DNA of 64,000 bases, from the NCBI RefSeq assembly GCF_000350225.1, contig NW_005179004.1:186001-250000 (forward strand), written 5' to 3'. The notes under the pieces are model-generated. The model worked only from the letters and a program-made list of their open reading frames with translations, did no database searches and was not told the DNA's origin. The position numbers and the translations under genes are program-made. Within the stretch, counting starts at the first letter, position 1; every line of letters begins with the position of its first letter. Shown in pieces: positions 7,642 through 19,132 of this stretch. Source of the DNA: Chondrus crispus (Eukaryota > Rhodophyta > Florideophyceae > Gigartinales > Gigartinaceae).

Positions 7642-10600
7642 TCTCTCCTCCCTTACTCTGGTGATTTTCCTTCCCGACGTGCTTCCCCGGTTTTCCTTGA
7701 CACCGTAGCCAATCCACTTCGCCAACGTCCACCCCAGCTCCTCTCGTTACCATCGAGCCACATTGAGAGGGACTGTCTTGTTGCTTCCGTCCGCGCCTCC
7801 GTCCTGTCTCTAGTCCGTGAAGACTTCTCGTAATCCTTCCGTCTCCTTCCCCTCTGATCCTCGCTTTCTATCTTCGTCCAGGGTGGCGTGAGAAGGGGCT
7901 CCGTTGCCTGACCAGTTATGTCCTTCTTTGTTCACTCCCCCCTGCCTTGCCGATTCGACAGCCGTGCCCGTGCAGTCGTGCGTCCCGCTTTCCGTTGCGA
8001 GAAGGCGTCACCGATCCGTTCCATGTACTCGTCCCGAACTCGTACGCGATTGTCGGGGTGCCCCGGATACCGCACGTTTTCCCACCGCATTCCTCGCAAT
8101 GCCCGTGGCCTCGTCCGTGCGTTTTATGACAGTCCCAGCATCCTCGTATTGCCATACACTCTTCCCCCATCCGCGGCGATGGCGACCCGCTCGTTTTGTT
8201 TTCGCAGGTGGGTTACGCGTCGGACGGAGCTCCCTTCTCCACGATGGCCGTTTTACCGTCGGCGCGATTCCCGAATCCTCGCACAGCATTATGTACGGTC
8301 TCGACGGTTCAGTTTTCTGGCCCTTCTCCGTCTTGTCACGGGTTCCGCTGCTAAGGGGGTTCGACGCTGCGTCACGCGTCGCGGTCTTCGACAACGTGCC
8401 TCTCGTCGGCGTTTCGTTTCCCCAAACCACCCGTGCGGCAATCACTGTCCTTTCCAGTGACCTCTCCTCTCTCTTGTTTGCAGCGGATCGGCTCTGGGCC
8501 GCCGCCAGCACGGTGACGGGAGATTGGGCGAGACGTAGGGGATTGTGGTGACGACGCAGTCGCCCTCCGGCGGTTGACGGTCAACGGTGTCGATCAGGGG
8601 AATTGCGCGTTTGTGGTGTGGCAGCGCGTCGTGTAGGGGCCAAAGGCGCGCAATTGTGCGACGTTGGGTGCGTCGGAGCGTCGCTGCATCTGATGACGTC
8701 CTCGAGGAGGATGTCCTCCTCGGTGTTCGGTTGCGTGGTCCGTCTGATGGGTCAGCGAGGTAGGTATCGGCGTCGATGCCAAACAGCTCGTTGCGCTTCG
8801 CGAAAATAGTTTCGGGGGGGGGGACGGGAAGTAATCGAATAGCCCACGCGTAGTCGGCGGCACGCAGAGCGAGCTGAGGACGCTCGAAGAGGGGCCGCGC
8901 GTGATGTAGGAGCGCAGCGGCACGAGCGCGCAGTGGGGCAGCGCGGGCGGATGCATCTCGTTACAAAATCCAAACCGTACTTGCGCAGTTTAGAGATATG
9001 ATGGTTTCACAGACGCGGGCCGCACGCGTCGTACTGTAGTTACCGCACGTGACGCGGACGGACGGACACAGAGGCGTTTTTGTCCGCGCACGCTCCAGCG
9101 ACTGCCCTATGCTCTCGATTAAATTGCCCAAAAAAATTGCCCAAAAATGTTTCCCGCGAAAATGTTTTCTTGCGAAATCTTCAACACAAGCTGCGGTGCG
9201 GCCTCGGTATATTTCGCGTGTTGCGCTTCATCCCAGGGGCACACGCGTACACGTGTTGACCCCTTCCCCCTTCTTCTGTTTCGCTCTTGAACGCGACGCC
9301 GCCGGTTCTCCGGGGTGCCAAGTCTTCCCTGCAGCGCGTCGCGAACGGAGACGCGTCCCCGTTGTCTACCTCTCATGCTTTCTTGCGCGTGGAGGCGGGG
9401 GTGTGCATGCTCATCCCCTTCTGTCGAAATGCGTCTCGTCCTCCCCCGGCCGTGAGACATTCATCTTACGGTACTATGTCTCCGGGAACGCTCGCGTTCC
9501 GGGTCGCCGACCGGCTCGTGCATCCTTCTCGGCTAGGGCACGAGCCGGGAATGGGCGTTGGCGCCACCACATCCTGAGAGGTCCATGGGGCACGGCATTG
9601 TCGAATGCGTCTCCCTTCGTCCCTTCGAAGGTATGGCCCGGACTGAGATCGTGGTCACGCCCCGACCGCGGGGAGGCATCGAATGAGCTCCCTTCGCTGT
9701 GGGGGCGCCGGCCCGGTTCTATTCTTCGCGTGCCGAGAGCGACATGCGCCGGGGCGGGGTCGTCCCTGGGGCAGCTGTGCAGGCCGTGAATCTCTGCCTG
9801 CGTTCCTTCCTTGCTATCATAATTACTCCCGATGTTCCCTCCAGTGCCCGAGCGGGGCGACTCGAACGTCGTCGTTCGAGCCGGCAGTAGTTCCCTGATG
9901 CTCCCTTCTCCGTGCGTCCTTACAGGGCGCTTTGTGCTCTCGTAGAGGTTGAGTGCGTGGCCCTGTGGGTACAGCGACTAGTGGCTACGGAGGGGGAACG
10001 GTCATATCGGCCTTTTCGCGGCTGACGGGGGCGGTACTTGTGCGCGGGAGTCCTTGCTCTTGTATGGATGACGAAATTGGGTCGATCGCCGAACGCTGTT
10101 GCGACGAGGGCTTCCACAGATCTCAATTTATGCCGCCGGCATACCGCTGGTGGAGCCTCCCGAGGCATCCAACGCATGGTGCAATGCGACTTTCTCCTCG
10201 ACGGTCGAAGCCCCTATGACGTCCTCGACGTTTGGGCTGTGGGTTGTGCGTTTCATCAATCTTCGACTTGTCTCCCGGGGGGGGGCTTGCTCGGGCGGTG
10301 CTCCCGCCCCTCCTGGTCGTCTCGTACGCGGGCGCGCGGTGCGCAGAATTTCTCGCGGCGACCATGGTCGGCGGTAGCGAACGATCTTCTCTTGGTCCCT
10401 GCGGCGCGCACAGAACAGGATGTCAGATTTAGTACCGTTGAAAGGGGAAAAAAAAGGGGGGATAGGCGTCGCGTTTGGCTTGCCTGCGTGGCGACCGCGT
10501 GTTGCGTTCTCGAATACGCGATCGCGTTGTGTGCTTCGCATTCGGAGTGCATCCCCATGATGCCGCGAATGGAGTGGTCAGTAGCGGAGGCTGTCGTGGT

Positions 10601-11750
10601 ATCGCGCCCTTCGGAGCCCTTCGTCTTGGGCAGCGGGGGCGCGTAAGCGCGCAAGTGGCTCACGTTCGCCTTCCCTTCGTCCGTGGCCGCGCGCGTAGGC
10701 GGATAGAGGGAGAATGCCGCTCGGGCGGCGTGTCGTGGGTCGGGATTTGGAGGCATCCGCTCGATGCGGGCATACGATTCCGTCACACGCCCGCCTCCCT
10801 GTACGGTCGGGGGGGCGTGTGACGTGTGTACCCTCACGCGGGCATTCTTTGTACCCTCGGGCAGCGCCGTCCTGGTTTGCTCTTGCTTGTCGCCCGGCGT
10901 ACAGTATCTCCATACGCCATGCGCGTGCAGGTGTAATTGCCCCGTTAATTTTTTCGATATATTCTGGGGGTGGTGGCGGGGTGATTTGGTGATGACGCAA
11001 CCGGTGTTGGAGCATGGCGCGCACTCGCTCACGTGCCACGTTCTCATCCCCCGTAATTTTCCGTATTATGGGGCATGTGTCGGCGGCGGTTTTGGGGTGT
11101 CTCGCGTCTGTGCGCATATACTGGTGCCCCTCAGGCTGAGTTGCTTTCGCTTACCCCTCCTTCCTTAACTATCCTGGCCACTGCTGTGGGGAATGCAGCC
11201 TCGCTCGTCTGCGCATCTGCCGACGCGTTTTGCGCGCTTTCTCGCCCACGATCCACACCGGGAGGGTCATGATCCGGTCTTCTGCCGGGCTCTCCGACGC
11301 GGATGCTGATTGAAAGCTCGACGTGAGCCTCCCCCTTCTCGGTTATACCGAGACCAAAGCGACGGGCATTCTTGGTCGCTTACTCTTCCCACCGAGGGCC
11401 CTCGTGATCCCACTGTTGATCTCCTTGTTCGTCGGGCGCCCCTCCTCGCCGTGGTTGCTGGACTTAACGGATCGTCCGGCAATCCTGTTCGGGGGGGTCG
11501 TCCGACTTTTCCGATCCGAACCGGGTTTCGCGGTCCTCGTAATGTCGGTCATTACGAGGGCCCAACATTTTTTCAGGCAGTTCGTACTGTCCTGTTCTTA
11601 TGTCTCGCGTCCTTGACGTCCGAGAAGTCAAGACGACTTGACTTGAACGCGTCCCCGGCTGTGACCCTCCGATAGGGTCCGCCGACCTCCTTCGCTTCCC
11701 GTTTTAGTCTGTTCGTGCAGGCTGGGGTTAATCCGCGAAGGAGCGGTTGA
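7642..11750 (+). other. 4.1-kb degenerate 3' module between pol and LTR B
   Basis: A GC-rich stretch with no frame I can defend. The plus-strand frames at 7904-8551, 9049-9789 and 10038-10646 may be broken pieces of the antisense ORF, but I see no clear protein similarity to the intact copy beyond its start. A perfect 10-bp hairpin CCTCGTAATG/CATTACGAGG lies at 11535-11559. No tRNA or other known RNA was seen. Position and flanking repeats make this the counterpart of the ORF-bearing region of the first element. Confidence 0.5.
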
Positions 11751-11751
11751 G

Positions 11752-11787
11752 GGCCCCCCCCTTAAGCGTGAACGTCCGCGTTCACGG
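11752..11787 (-). repeat. Internal polypurine-like repeat over the pol stop
   Basis: This is the counterpart of 7479-7514. It codes for the last pol residues (VNADVHA, stop) and is followed by AAGGGGGGGGCCC, but no LTR comes next. A perfect 8-bp hairpin CGTGAACG/CGTTCACG is present. Its partner at 7490-7509 shows a compensated pair (GAACG/CGTTC to GGACG/CGTCC). Confidence 0.6.
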
Positions 11788-13918
11788 TTTGGGTGAGGTC
11801 TCTGCCGGTACGTCTCCGGAGGCGTTGGGCGTAACGAGACACCAACTCCTCCGGGACGTGAGTCCGCGCAGTCCAAGTGGGCGCGTCGTAATCCGCCCAC
11901 TTGATGAGGAACTCCGTAGTTCCATCTTCCATGACTCGATGTCTCAGTAGCCGTTCGACGGCATACTGCGTCCCCGCGGTGACCTTATCGGCGAGGTCTC
12001 CCGGGGTCGTCGTACTTGCTCGTGGCGCGTCTATCGGAGACGGCGCGTACACGCAGCGGTCGGCGGAGACTCGCTCGGTGACCCCATCACGATCGATCGT
12101 GATGGTTTGGCGGTCGTTGGCGAGCACGCGGTAGGGCCCGACAGCGGGCGAAGCGAGCTTGTTTGATGTCTTAGCCCCATCGGTGGGGTTGAGATATACG
12201 TATTCTCCGGGACGGAGCCGGGAATTAATACGTCGTATGCGCTTATCGAAGTCGCGCTTGTAGCGAGCCTGCGTCCGGCGCAGGCTCCCGTAGGCCTTCT
12301 GGATAGTCGAATCCAAGGTCTTGAGGAACTCGGCACGTTGGTTCCCCCTATCGGAAGGGGGCGCGTCGCCGTCCGCCCGTCGGAGAGAGAACTCCGGCGG
12401 TGGCCTGCTGAGCACGAGCTCAAACGGCGTGGTGCGTGTGGTGCGATGTACGTGGGAGTTGTACGCATACGTAAGCGGCCCCACGTACACATCCCAGTCG
12501 TCCTGGTGTTCACCCACGTAGTTCCGCAGCATCGAGGCGATTGTTCGGTTATAACGCTCGACTTGCCCGTTTGTCTGGGGATGGTACGCCGAAGTGTACA
12601 AATTCGTTATCCCCAGAACGCGGCACGTGCTGTGGAAGAACTTGGCATTAAACTGAGGGCCGTTGTCCGAAAGCAACGTGCGAGGGACGCCATACTTGAA
12701 CACCCACGAGTCGCAGAATGCAACTGCGACCGTGTGCGCTGTTATCGTGCGGAGCGCAACGACTTGCGTTAGCTTACTGAAGCGGTCCGTGATCACGAGC
12801 AGGAACCGTTTTCCTGTCTTCGTCTTGGGGAGCGGCCCCAAGATGTCGATCGCGAGGCTCTCGAGGGGCCTCGTAGCTGGAAACAATCTCAATCGGTTGA
12901 GATGTTTCCTCAGCTTCACCCGGTTCATCGCGCAGATTCGAAACCCTCGCACCGTGGCTGCGATGTCCGCAGCCAGGTGGGGCCAGTAGTACTCGCGTCG
13001 AAGTGCGTAGTACATACGGTTCTGGCCCGGGTGCCCCGCGATGGCCGGGTTGTGGCACAGGCGAAGGAGCCTGGCGCGGAGCGTCCGAGGTACCACGACC
13101 TGAACGATATCAGGGTCGAAGGGGTGTCTCCGTTTGAGCACCCCTTGATGGTCCTCGAAGAACGCGGAGTCCCGGGACTCTGACTGTCGTGCCAAAACGG
13201 TTTGGCAGAAGTCATCCACGCGTTGCTCCTCGGCTATCTCCTCTATCGTAAGAGGGGCCGGAAGGTCGTCCTGCGGTGGGGCGACCGGGGAGTCGAGCGC
13301 GCCAGCATCGGGGTCTTCGGCGCGCTGGATGTCGGCGGCGTCGAACTCGTCGTTCTCCTCCCAAAACGAATTGGGTCCTTGGAGAGCGGGGGCCTCGTCG
13401 TCTCCTCGCGGTTCGTCGCGCGTCCGTACGCGCGACCTTGTCCGGGCTTCAGCTTGGTTCCGTGTCGTCACGAAGACATGGACGGCCTGATGATCACAGC
13501 TCGCGGTACAAGCGTGGTCCGCGAGCTCGTTCGATACGTCTCGAACTGTCGTGCCCCCGTCGAAAGTGGGGATGTCGTCATCCACCTCGACGGTGGAGCG
13601 AAGGTCATCGGCGACCTTCGGCGACACGAGTCGTGACAGGGCATCGGGCACCTGATGCACGCGTTCGGGGCGGTACTGAATGGTGAAATCGTATTCAGCC
13701 AGACGTAGCCGCCACCGGGTGAGTCTTCCGGAACTCTCGGTGAGGGACATGAGCCATCGGAGGGCGTCATGGTCCGTCCGTACGGTGAACTTCGTGCCTT
13801 CTACGTACGGCCGGAGTGTGCGGACGGCCCACACTACGGCGAAGCACTCGCGTTCGGTAGCGCTGTAGTTGCGCTCACTATCGGACAGTGAGTACGACCA
13901 ATACCCCACGGGCGCCAG
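11762..13918 (-). pseudogene. Gypsy pol, C-terminal part: RNase H, integrase, chromodomain
   Basis: The frame runs to 14041, but pol homology in it starts near 13918, where a one-base frameshift in a C run joins it to the segment above (EPNDW then PVGYWSYSL). In order: the end of RNase H (ERECFAVVWA, VRTDHDALRWL), and the integrase zinc-binding region with H-x-H (HNPAIAGH) and RICAMN, where the second Cys of CxxC is missing. Next come integrase catalytic residues D (LAIDILGPL), D (LLSDNGPQFN) and E (NGQVERYNRTI). A chromodomain-like module follows (YAVERLL, FLIKWADYDAPTWT), which marks a chromodomain-type gypsy element. Integrase inserts the cDNA, and chromodomains of this kind can target chromatin. 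The stop is the TAA at 11764-11762. Confidence 0.85.
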
Positions 13919-14307
13919 TCGTTCGGCTCTTCGTGCTCCTGAAGTAAGGTGCAGCCGAGTTGGTAGGCACTCGCGTCGGTGTCTATCATGTACGGACGAC
14001 CGTGCCGGGGCAACGCGAGGATCGGCGGAGCGATCATGCACTTCTTAAGGTTCTCGAACGCCTGAAGTTGCAGCTCCGTGGGGTTATAGAAATCGGGATC
14101 CGAATCCTTGCGCGTCATGTCGGTCAGAGGACGCGCAATCTTAGCGAACCCCTTAACGAATCGGCGGTATACGTTACACGCCCCGAGGAACGAGCGCACT
14201 TGCGTCAACGTCCTCGGGAACGTGAACGTCTTGAAAGCGTCGGCCGCCGTATCGGCCACGCTCAACTTGCCTGGGGAGATGACGTGCCCCAGGTAGTGCA
14301 CCTTCGG
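13900..14307 (-). pseudogene. Gypsy pol, middle part: RT connection and start of RNase H
   Basis: This frame directly follows the TGA at 14310-14308 with no frame change and continues pol: HYLGHVISPGKL, then RSFLGACNVYRRF (RT connection), then RNase H with the first catalytic Asp in YMIDTDASAYQLG. It leaves pol register near 13918 because of an extra base. Domain order and spacing are normal for Ty3/gypsy, so only the TGA and the frameshift separate the three pol pieces. Confidence 0.8.
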
Positions 14308-16341
14308 TCAGAAGAAGCTGCACTTCTTGAGCTTAAGGGAGATACCGGAACTCCGCAGTAAGCTCAAGACGGTATCGAGATGCCTCGCGTGTTCTCCGTG
14401 CGTACGGGAGAACACGATCACGTCGTCGAGATAGACGAGGCATATTTGCCAGCGGACTCCGGAGAGTATTATGTCGAGCGCACGTTGGAAGGTGGCCGGT
14501 GCCCCTTTAAGTCCAAACGGCATGCGCAAGTGGCGAAACGTGCCCATGTGCGTCGTAAACGTGGTCTTATCCCGGTCTTCCGGGGCGACCGGGATCTGCC
14601 AATAACCGGAATTGCAGTCCAACGTGGTGAAGACGGCTGCATCTCCTAACGAGTCGATGCAGTCGTCCATCCGTGGCAGCGGATACGAATCCGCTGCGGT
14701 TTTCGCGTTGAGACGCCGGTAGTCCACGCAGAACCGAAGAGAGCCGTCTTTCTTCGGTACGAGCACCACGGGGGACGCCCACTCGGTGCTCGCGGGTTCG
14801 ATAACCCCTGCGTTCAACATCTTGTTGACCTCCTTCGCGACCATTTCGCGCATGGCCGGGCCCTTCCGATAGGGCATAGAACGAATCGGTTTCGTTCCCG
14901 GTTCGAAGGGAATGCGGTGCTCCGTGGATTGGATCGTTCCAAGCGCACCGCTCCACAGACTCGAGTGCTTACGGAGCATCTCGAGCACGTGGCCACGGCG
15001 CTTGTCATCATCGATGTATGACAGGTCGATCTCTTTTTCCCAATCCATCGGTGGATTTTCGGGACCCTTTTGCTGGGGGAGTACAGTACCCCTCGCCGTC
15101 GGTTGGCCTAAAGGTGACCGTTCGACCGGTTCGACCCCCCTGCCCCCGACGGTGGTCTCATCGTCGGAGTTGGATCGGCCAACTCCTACCCCACCGACTT
15201 GATCGGTCAAGTCGGTCAGGTGTAGCGCGTGCGCGATCCCCTCGGCGACCTTACGTTCGGGAGTGAGGATCGCGAGGGGGTTGCGCTTCGCGTATCCCAC
15301 GACGGTGTGCTTCGGAAGCCTCTTTTCTCGTCGTGAGAAATTCGCGACGATGACGTCGAAGGTCTGATTCGGTAGGACCTCCGCGACGCCATTCGTCAGC
15401 CTCACTCCATGTCGGTGTTGGAGTGAGGGCTTGGGTTCCAGGAACACGAGGCCCCTCCCCGCGGTTGTCACGCGCACGCGGGCTTGTGACATAGCGGGGA
15501 TAGTAACCCAGCGGGCGATTCGGATCGCCGGCGGGGCCTCCTCGCGTACGTCCGGCCGACCCGTGTGTCGCCCGTGTCGCCTGGTAGGGGGAGTGGACTC
15601 CCCCTTTCCGTCGACGATGGCGACAGAACCGCCTTGGCGTAGCTCCATTCGTTGGGCTTCGATGTCGATACATCGCACGTGCGTATCGATGAAGGCCGTG
15701 CCGAGGAGGACCGGCACGGCGAGCTGGTCCGCAACTACGAACGGAATTCGGAACACCGTGTTCCTCAACCGCACCGCCAGGCGGACGACGGCCGAAAGCT
15801 TGAGGGGGTTGCTATTCGCGCCTGCCAATCGTGGCAGAGGGGCGTCGTGCACGACGTAACGCGTCCAATCGGGGGGAGGGTCGGCCTTCCTCACCAGATT
15901 ATACCCCGAGCACGTATCAACAGCGATCGTGCGGGGTTTAAATGCATTTCCCTCTGTGGCTATCGAGCCGAGGACGTTGTAGATCCTCGACGTCATAAGG
16001 CAAATGACGCCGTCGACAACCTTTGGGGCGACCTTATCGGTGAGGTCGTTCCGTCGGGGCCTTCGGTTTCGGTGCTGGCCCCGCTTGCGTTTCCTTCTCC
16101 CCCTTCCTTGGGGCGTCCGCGGATCAGTGACGCCCCTCGGATTACTCGAGTCCGTACGACACGGACCTCTCTCCGGCGACCTTGGGCTCGCGGGAGTCAG
16201 GGGGTCGACCGAATCTTTTCGGTCGTCGTTGCCCCCGTCGCCATTGTTACGCCTCACCGGGACGTCGGCTGTCCCGGTGTCTTGTTCTCCTAACGTCGGG
16301 CCTTCGGAGGCCTCGACGTGCGCTCCCTCCTGTATCGGCAT
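14308..16341 (-). pseudogene. Gypsy pol, N-terminal part: protease and reverse transcriptase
   Basis: 677 codons from an ATG at 16341-16339, 140 bp after the gag stop. Residues 1-105 are a basic, low-complexity lead. An aspartic-protease-like domain lies at ~135-225 with VDTCSGYNLV at 141-150 (an odd DTC where D-T/S-G is usual) and the second motif VLLGTAFID at ~211-219. RT covers ~500-677 with RFCVDYRRLN, FTTLDCNSGYWQ, MPFGLKGAPATFQ and the catalytic YLDD at 637-640. The frame ends at a TGA right after CSFF, inside RT. Pol then resumes in the same frame, so this is a nonsense mutation or, less likely, a read-through site. Confidence 0.85.
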
Positions 16342-16481
16342 TACAGGAGCTCCCGTGCCCGCCTCCGGAAGCGGGGGATGTATTATCGGACAATACCCCC
16401 CGTGTCCTTGGCGAGCACGCGGGGTCGGGTCTAGTTCGTGGGGAAAAGACGGCTCACGCGACCGCGTGTACGTAACCGTCT

Positions 16482-19052
16482 TTACCCTTTTTTCGAACTA
16501 CCCGTGCTATCGGAGCTAACCTCCTGGCTATCGACGGCCAGGTCCTCTTCCGGTAGCCGGTCGCGTGGGTCGGGACGATTCCCCCACTGCGGCTCGGCGG
16601 CCTTGGCGAAGTACTCGGGTACTTCCGGGCCTTGACCTGCGGCGTCCGGTCGTCGCAAGATATGGGGGACGAAGCGAGTCGGCTGTCCTTCGTGACCCTC
16701 CGTGGGTAGAGGGTACGGATCCTCTACCCAGTCTTGCAGGTACATTATCGCATTTTGTACCTGTTGGGGTAACCGAGAACGGTCTCGGTCCCCTCTTTCT
16801 CCTTGTCGGGGGTACCTTGTGTCCGCCTGGCGATAGGCGGGTCGATCCCGACGATCGACTTCGTTACGACGGTACCCGCCTCCACGGGGGGCGAAGCGTG
16901 CGCCCCCACCCGTTCGGTTCGGGAAACCTTGACGCGGGGGACGGCCCTCGCCCACCGCTTGCCGGAGGAGATTACGCGCACCGGGGCGCGTCTCCATCTG
17001 GTAGCGGTAGTTCCTGTACGCCGTGAACATCCGTTGTTCCGGCGACAGGAACGGGCACGCGTACATGGCATGCCCGTACGTACGGCATAGCCAGCACACG
17101 TACGCACTGCCGTCCGTTGAGGCCAAGGTCGCCGCGTGCCGCGCCTCCTCATCGGTGAGGAGGGGCACGCGAGGCGCTTCGCCTCCTGCATCTCGGCTCG
17201 ATATGTCGAGCTCTGCGACCCGGGGGTCTGTACCCCTTGCCACTCTTGGAGTGGCAGCGAAGGCGGTCGCGTAACTCGATGTCGTTCCGGTCGACATCTG
17301 TGAAGGGGTTCGTGCCCCCACGGGCCCTGCTCCTTGCGTAATGAGGACAGGGTCGGCCTGCCACTCATCCTCCCCGATATGGAGGGTCGAGGCGGGCGAA
17401 CTTGTCGCGGCGGACTTCGTAGTCCTGCCAGCCTTCCCTGCCGGTTTCGAATCCGGCAGAGGTAAACCGCGCCGAGCGCGGTACGTTGTACCTTCCGCCG
17501 TAGCGATACGGCGGATGGTCGGAAGATCGGTCTTCTGACTGCCTGGCAGCCTTTGCACAGTTTCGGATACTGCGGCACGGGTTGCCGGTGCAAGTCCCCG
17601 CACGAAGTAGTGCGCGAGGGACTGTTCGGAGAAGACTGCCGTGCATCGGAACGCGGCAGTCTCGAGTCGGTCAGCAAACGTGCTTTCCGTCTCATGCGAT
17701 TGCTGTCGCGCCGTAGCGACAGCGTCGTACGCTTCACCTAACACGTCGTCCGTGAGGTAGCGTTTTAAGAATTGATTCACAAGCCCCGGCCAGCTCACGT
17801 CGTCGTGGAGCTGGCCGGCGCGGAGGCCACGCATCGTATAACTCGTATACAGGCGCTCCGCGTCGCGCTCGAGGAAGTGCGCGAGGACTCGTACCGCAAC
17901 ACCTTCGGTCAGGTGTTGCGCGTTGAAGGTGATCCGGATATCCTTCAAGAACGGCAGCAGCTGGATCGGGTCGGTGCCGTCGAAGCTGCGCATCGTGGGA
18001 CGGATCCCACGACAGCGTTGGACGTACTTCGCGATCCGTCCCGCGTCACCCGAGGTAACGAGCCTCGAGGTGTTGTCCAAGCGGTACATACGATAGTCAG
18101 CGACGGCGCTGAACTCCTGGATCATCGTATGTACCGGCTCGAGCCCGGGTTCAGCGGGACCCAGCGTGCCGAATGAGGTAACCGGTAGCGTACGGACGTC
18201 TACCGGACCTGGATGCTCGGCGTAACTCGCCGGCGGGTAGCCGCCCCAGCGGGGATCGACGGAGAACATCGGTTCTCCGGATCCGCGGGCGGCTCCTCCA
18301 CGGTCCTTTTCGTCCGCGTACGATACGCAGTCCACTTGCCGCCTACTTCCGGCGATAGGCGGCAAGGCTTGGGTCTCAGACGCGAAGTTCGCGTCTATCG
18401 GAGGACGGCTTCCTTCTGCAGTCCGACTGGTAGCGGCACCAGTCGGACGCCAACCCTCGGGGGCGGCGGCGCTCGGAGGTACGGTACCACCGGGCCCTCT
18501 CGGGAGGGCACCGGGTAGCCTTCCAGCCATGGTACGTTCCATGTCACGAGCACGCCGACGAGTGGCGTCGAGCTCAGCGGAGAGGTGCGCGAACGCCCCC
18601 AATTGCTCTGCGGACGGAGAGGTTCGGTCCTGGGGTCGTCTCACCGAGGTCGGCCTCTCAGGGCGACCTTGCCCGGACGGTCCGGGCGAGGCGAAACGGG
18701 AGTCTTCGACGAGCACGATCCGCGAGTGTAACTCGTCGATCAGTGCTCGGAGATTCTCTAAGGACTGCGTCACTCTATCGAACCTCCCTTCACGCAGGGA
18801 GCGGAGTTCGGCCATACATCGAGTGTATACATGGTCCGATACATCGATCCGAAGGGAAGTACGGACTTCCTCGATGTATTCGGCTATGCGTTCGAACATC
18901 ACCGCCGCTCTTTCCTCGGAGGATCCGAGCGACGGTTCGCGGTCACGAGGACCTGCGTCGCCGTCGCCCGACGGGGCGGATGGGGACTGCACAGCGGCCG
19001 GACTCAGATCCGCCGCTTCGGAGCGGATCGAGGGCTCAAACTCTTGGCTCAT
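16482..19052 (-). CDS. Gypsy Gag (856 aa), intact
   Basis: The ATG at 19052-19050 lies 80 bp from the end of LTR C. Residues 1-120 hold an acidic coiled-coil segment (RIAEYIEEVRTSLRID). Residues 340-510 form the capsid-like core, with FDGTDPIQLLPFLKDI and FADRLETAAFRCTAVF typical of gypsy Gag. A perfect CX2CX4HX4C zinc knuckle lies at 653-666 (CWLCRTYGHAMYAC), followed by an Arg/Gly-rich RNA-binding tail. Gag builds the virus-like particle and binds the genomic RNA. It is in a different ORF from pol, with no overlap. An intact frame in an element with a broken pol suggests recent insertion. Confidence 0.9.
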   Translation of the reverse strand: MSQEFEPSIRSEAADLSPAAVQSPSAPSGDGDAGPRDREPSLGSSEERAAVMFERIAEYIEEVRTSLRIDVSDHVYTRCMAELRSLREGRFDRVTQSLENLRALIDELHSRIVLVEDSRFASPGPSGQGRPERPTSVRRPQDRTSPSAEQLGAFAHLSAELDATRRRARDMERTMAGRLPGALPRGPGGTVPPSAAAPEGWRPTGAATSRTAEGSRPPIDANFASETQALPPIAGSRRQVDCVSYADEKDRGGAARGSGEPMFSVDPRWGGYPPASYAEHPGPVDVRTLPVTSFGTLGPAEPGLEPVHTMIQEFSAVADYRMYRLDNTSRLVTSGDAGRIAKYVQRCRGIRPTMRSFDGTDPIQLLPFLKDIRITFNAQHLTEGVAVRVLAHFLERDAERLYTSYTMRGLRAGQLHDDVSWPGLVNQFLKRYLTDDVLGEAYDAVATARQQSHETESTFADRLETAAFRCTAVFSEQSLAHYFVRGLAPATRAAVSETVQRLPGSQKTDLPTIRRIATAEGTTYRARRGLPLPDSKPAGKAGRTTKSAATSSPASTLHIGEDEWQADPVLITQGAGPVGARTPSQMSTGTTSSYATAFAATPRVARGTDPRVAELDISSRDAGGEAPRVPLLTDEEARHAATLASTDGSAYVCWLCRTYGHAMYACPFLSPEQRMFTAYRNYRYQMETRPGARNLLRQAVGEGRPPRQGFPNRTGGGARFAPRGGGYRRNEVDRRDRPAYRQADTRYPRQGERGDRDRSRLPQQVQNAIMYLQDWVEDPYPLPTEGHEGQPTRFVPHILRRPDAAGQGPEVPEYFAKAAEPQWGNRPDPRDRLPEEDLAVDSQEVSSDSTGSSKKG

Positions 19053-19114
19053 CTCGACGCGATCGGTTCGCGGAGGGAAGCGGAGGTCTTCTCGGAGATC
19101 GGACTCCAGGGTCT

Positions 19115-19131
19115 TCTAGGTCGGGAGACCA
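19115..19131 (-). other. Primer binding site of the 13-kb gypsy element
   Basis: One base after the LTR, the minus strand reads TGGTCTCCCGACC. This begins with the TGG that pairs with a tRNA 3' CCA. I could not assign the tRNA. Confidence 0.5.
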
Positions 19132-19132
19132 C

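Noticed and set aside
7904..10646. Plus-strand ORFs 7904-8551, 9049-9789 and 10038-10646 as separate genes
   Set aside because: No motif, no clear similarity to the intact antisense ORF and GC-driven length; kept only as part of the degenerate module.
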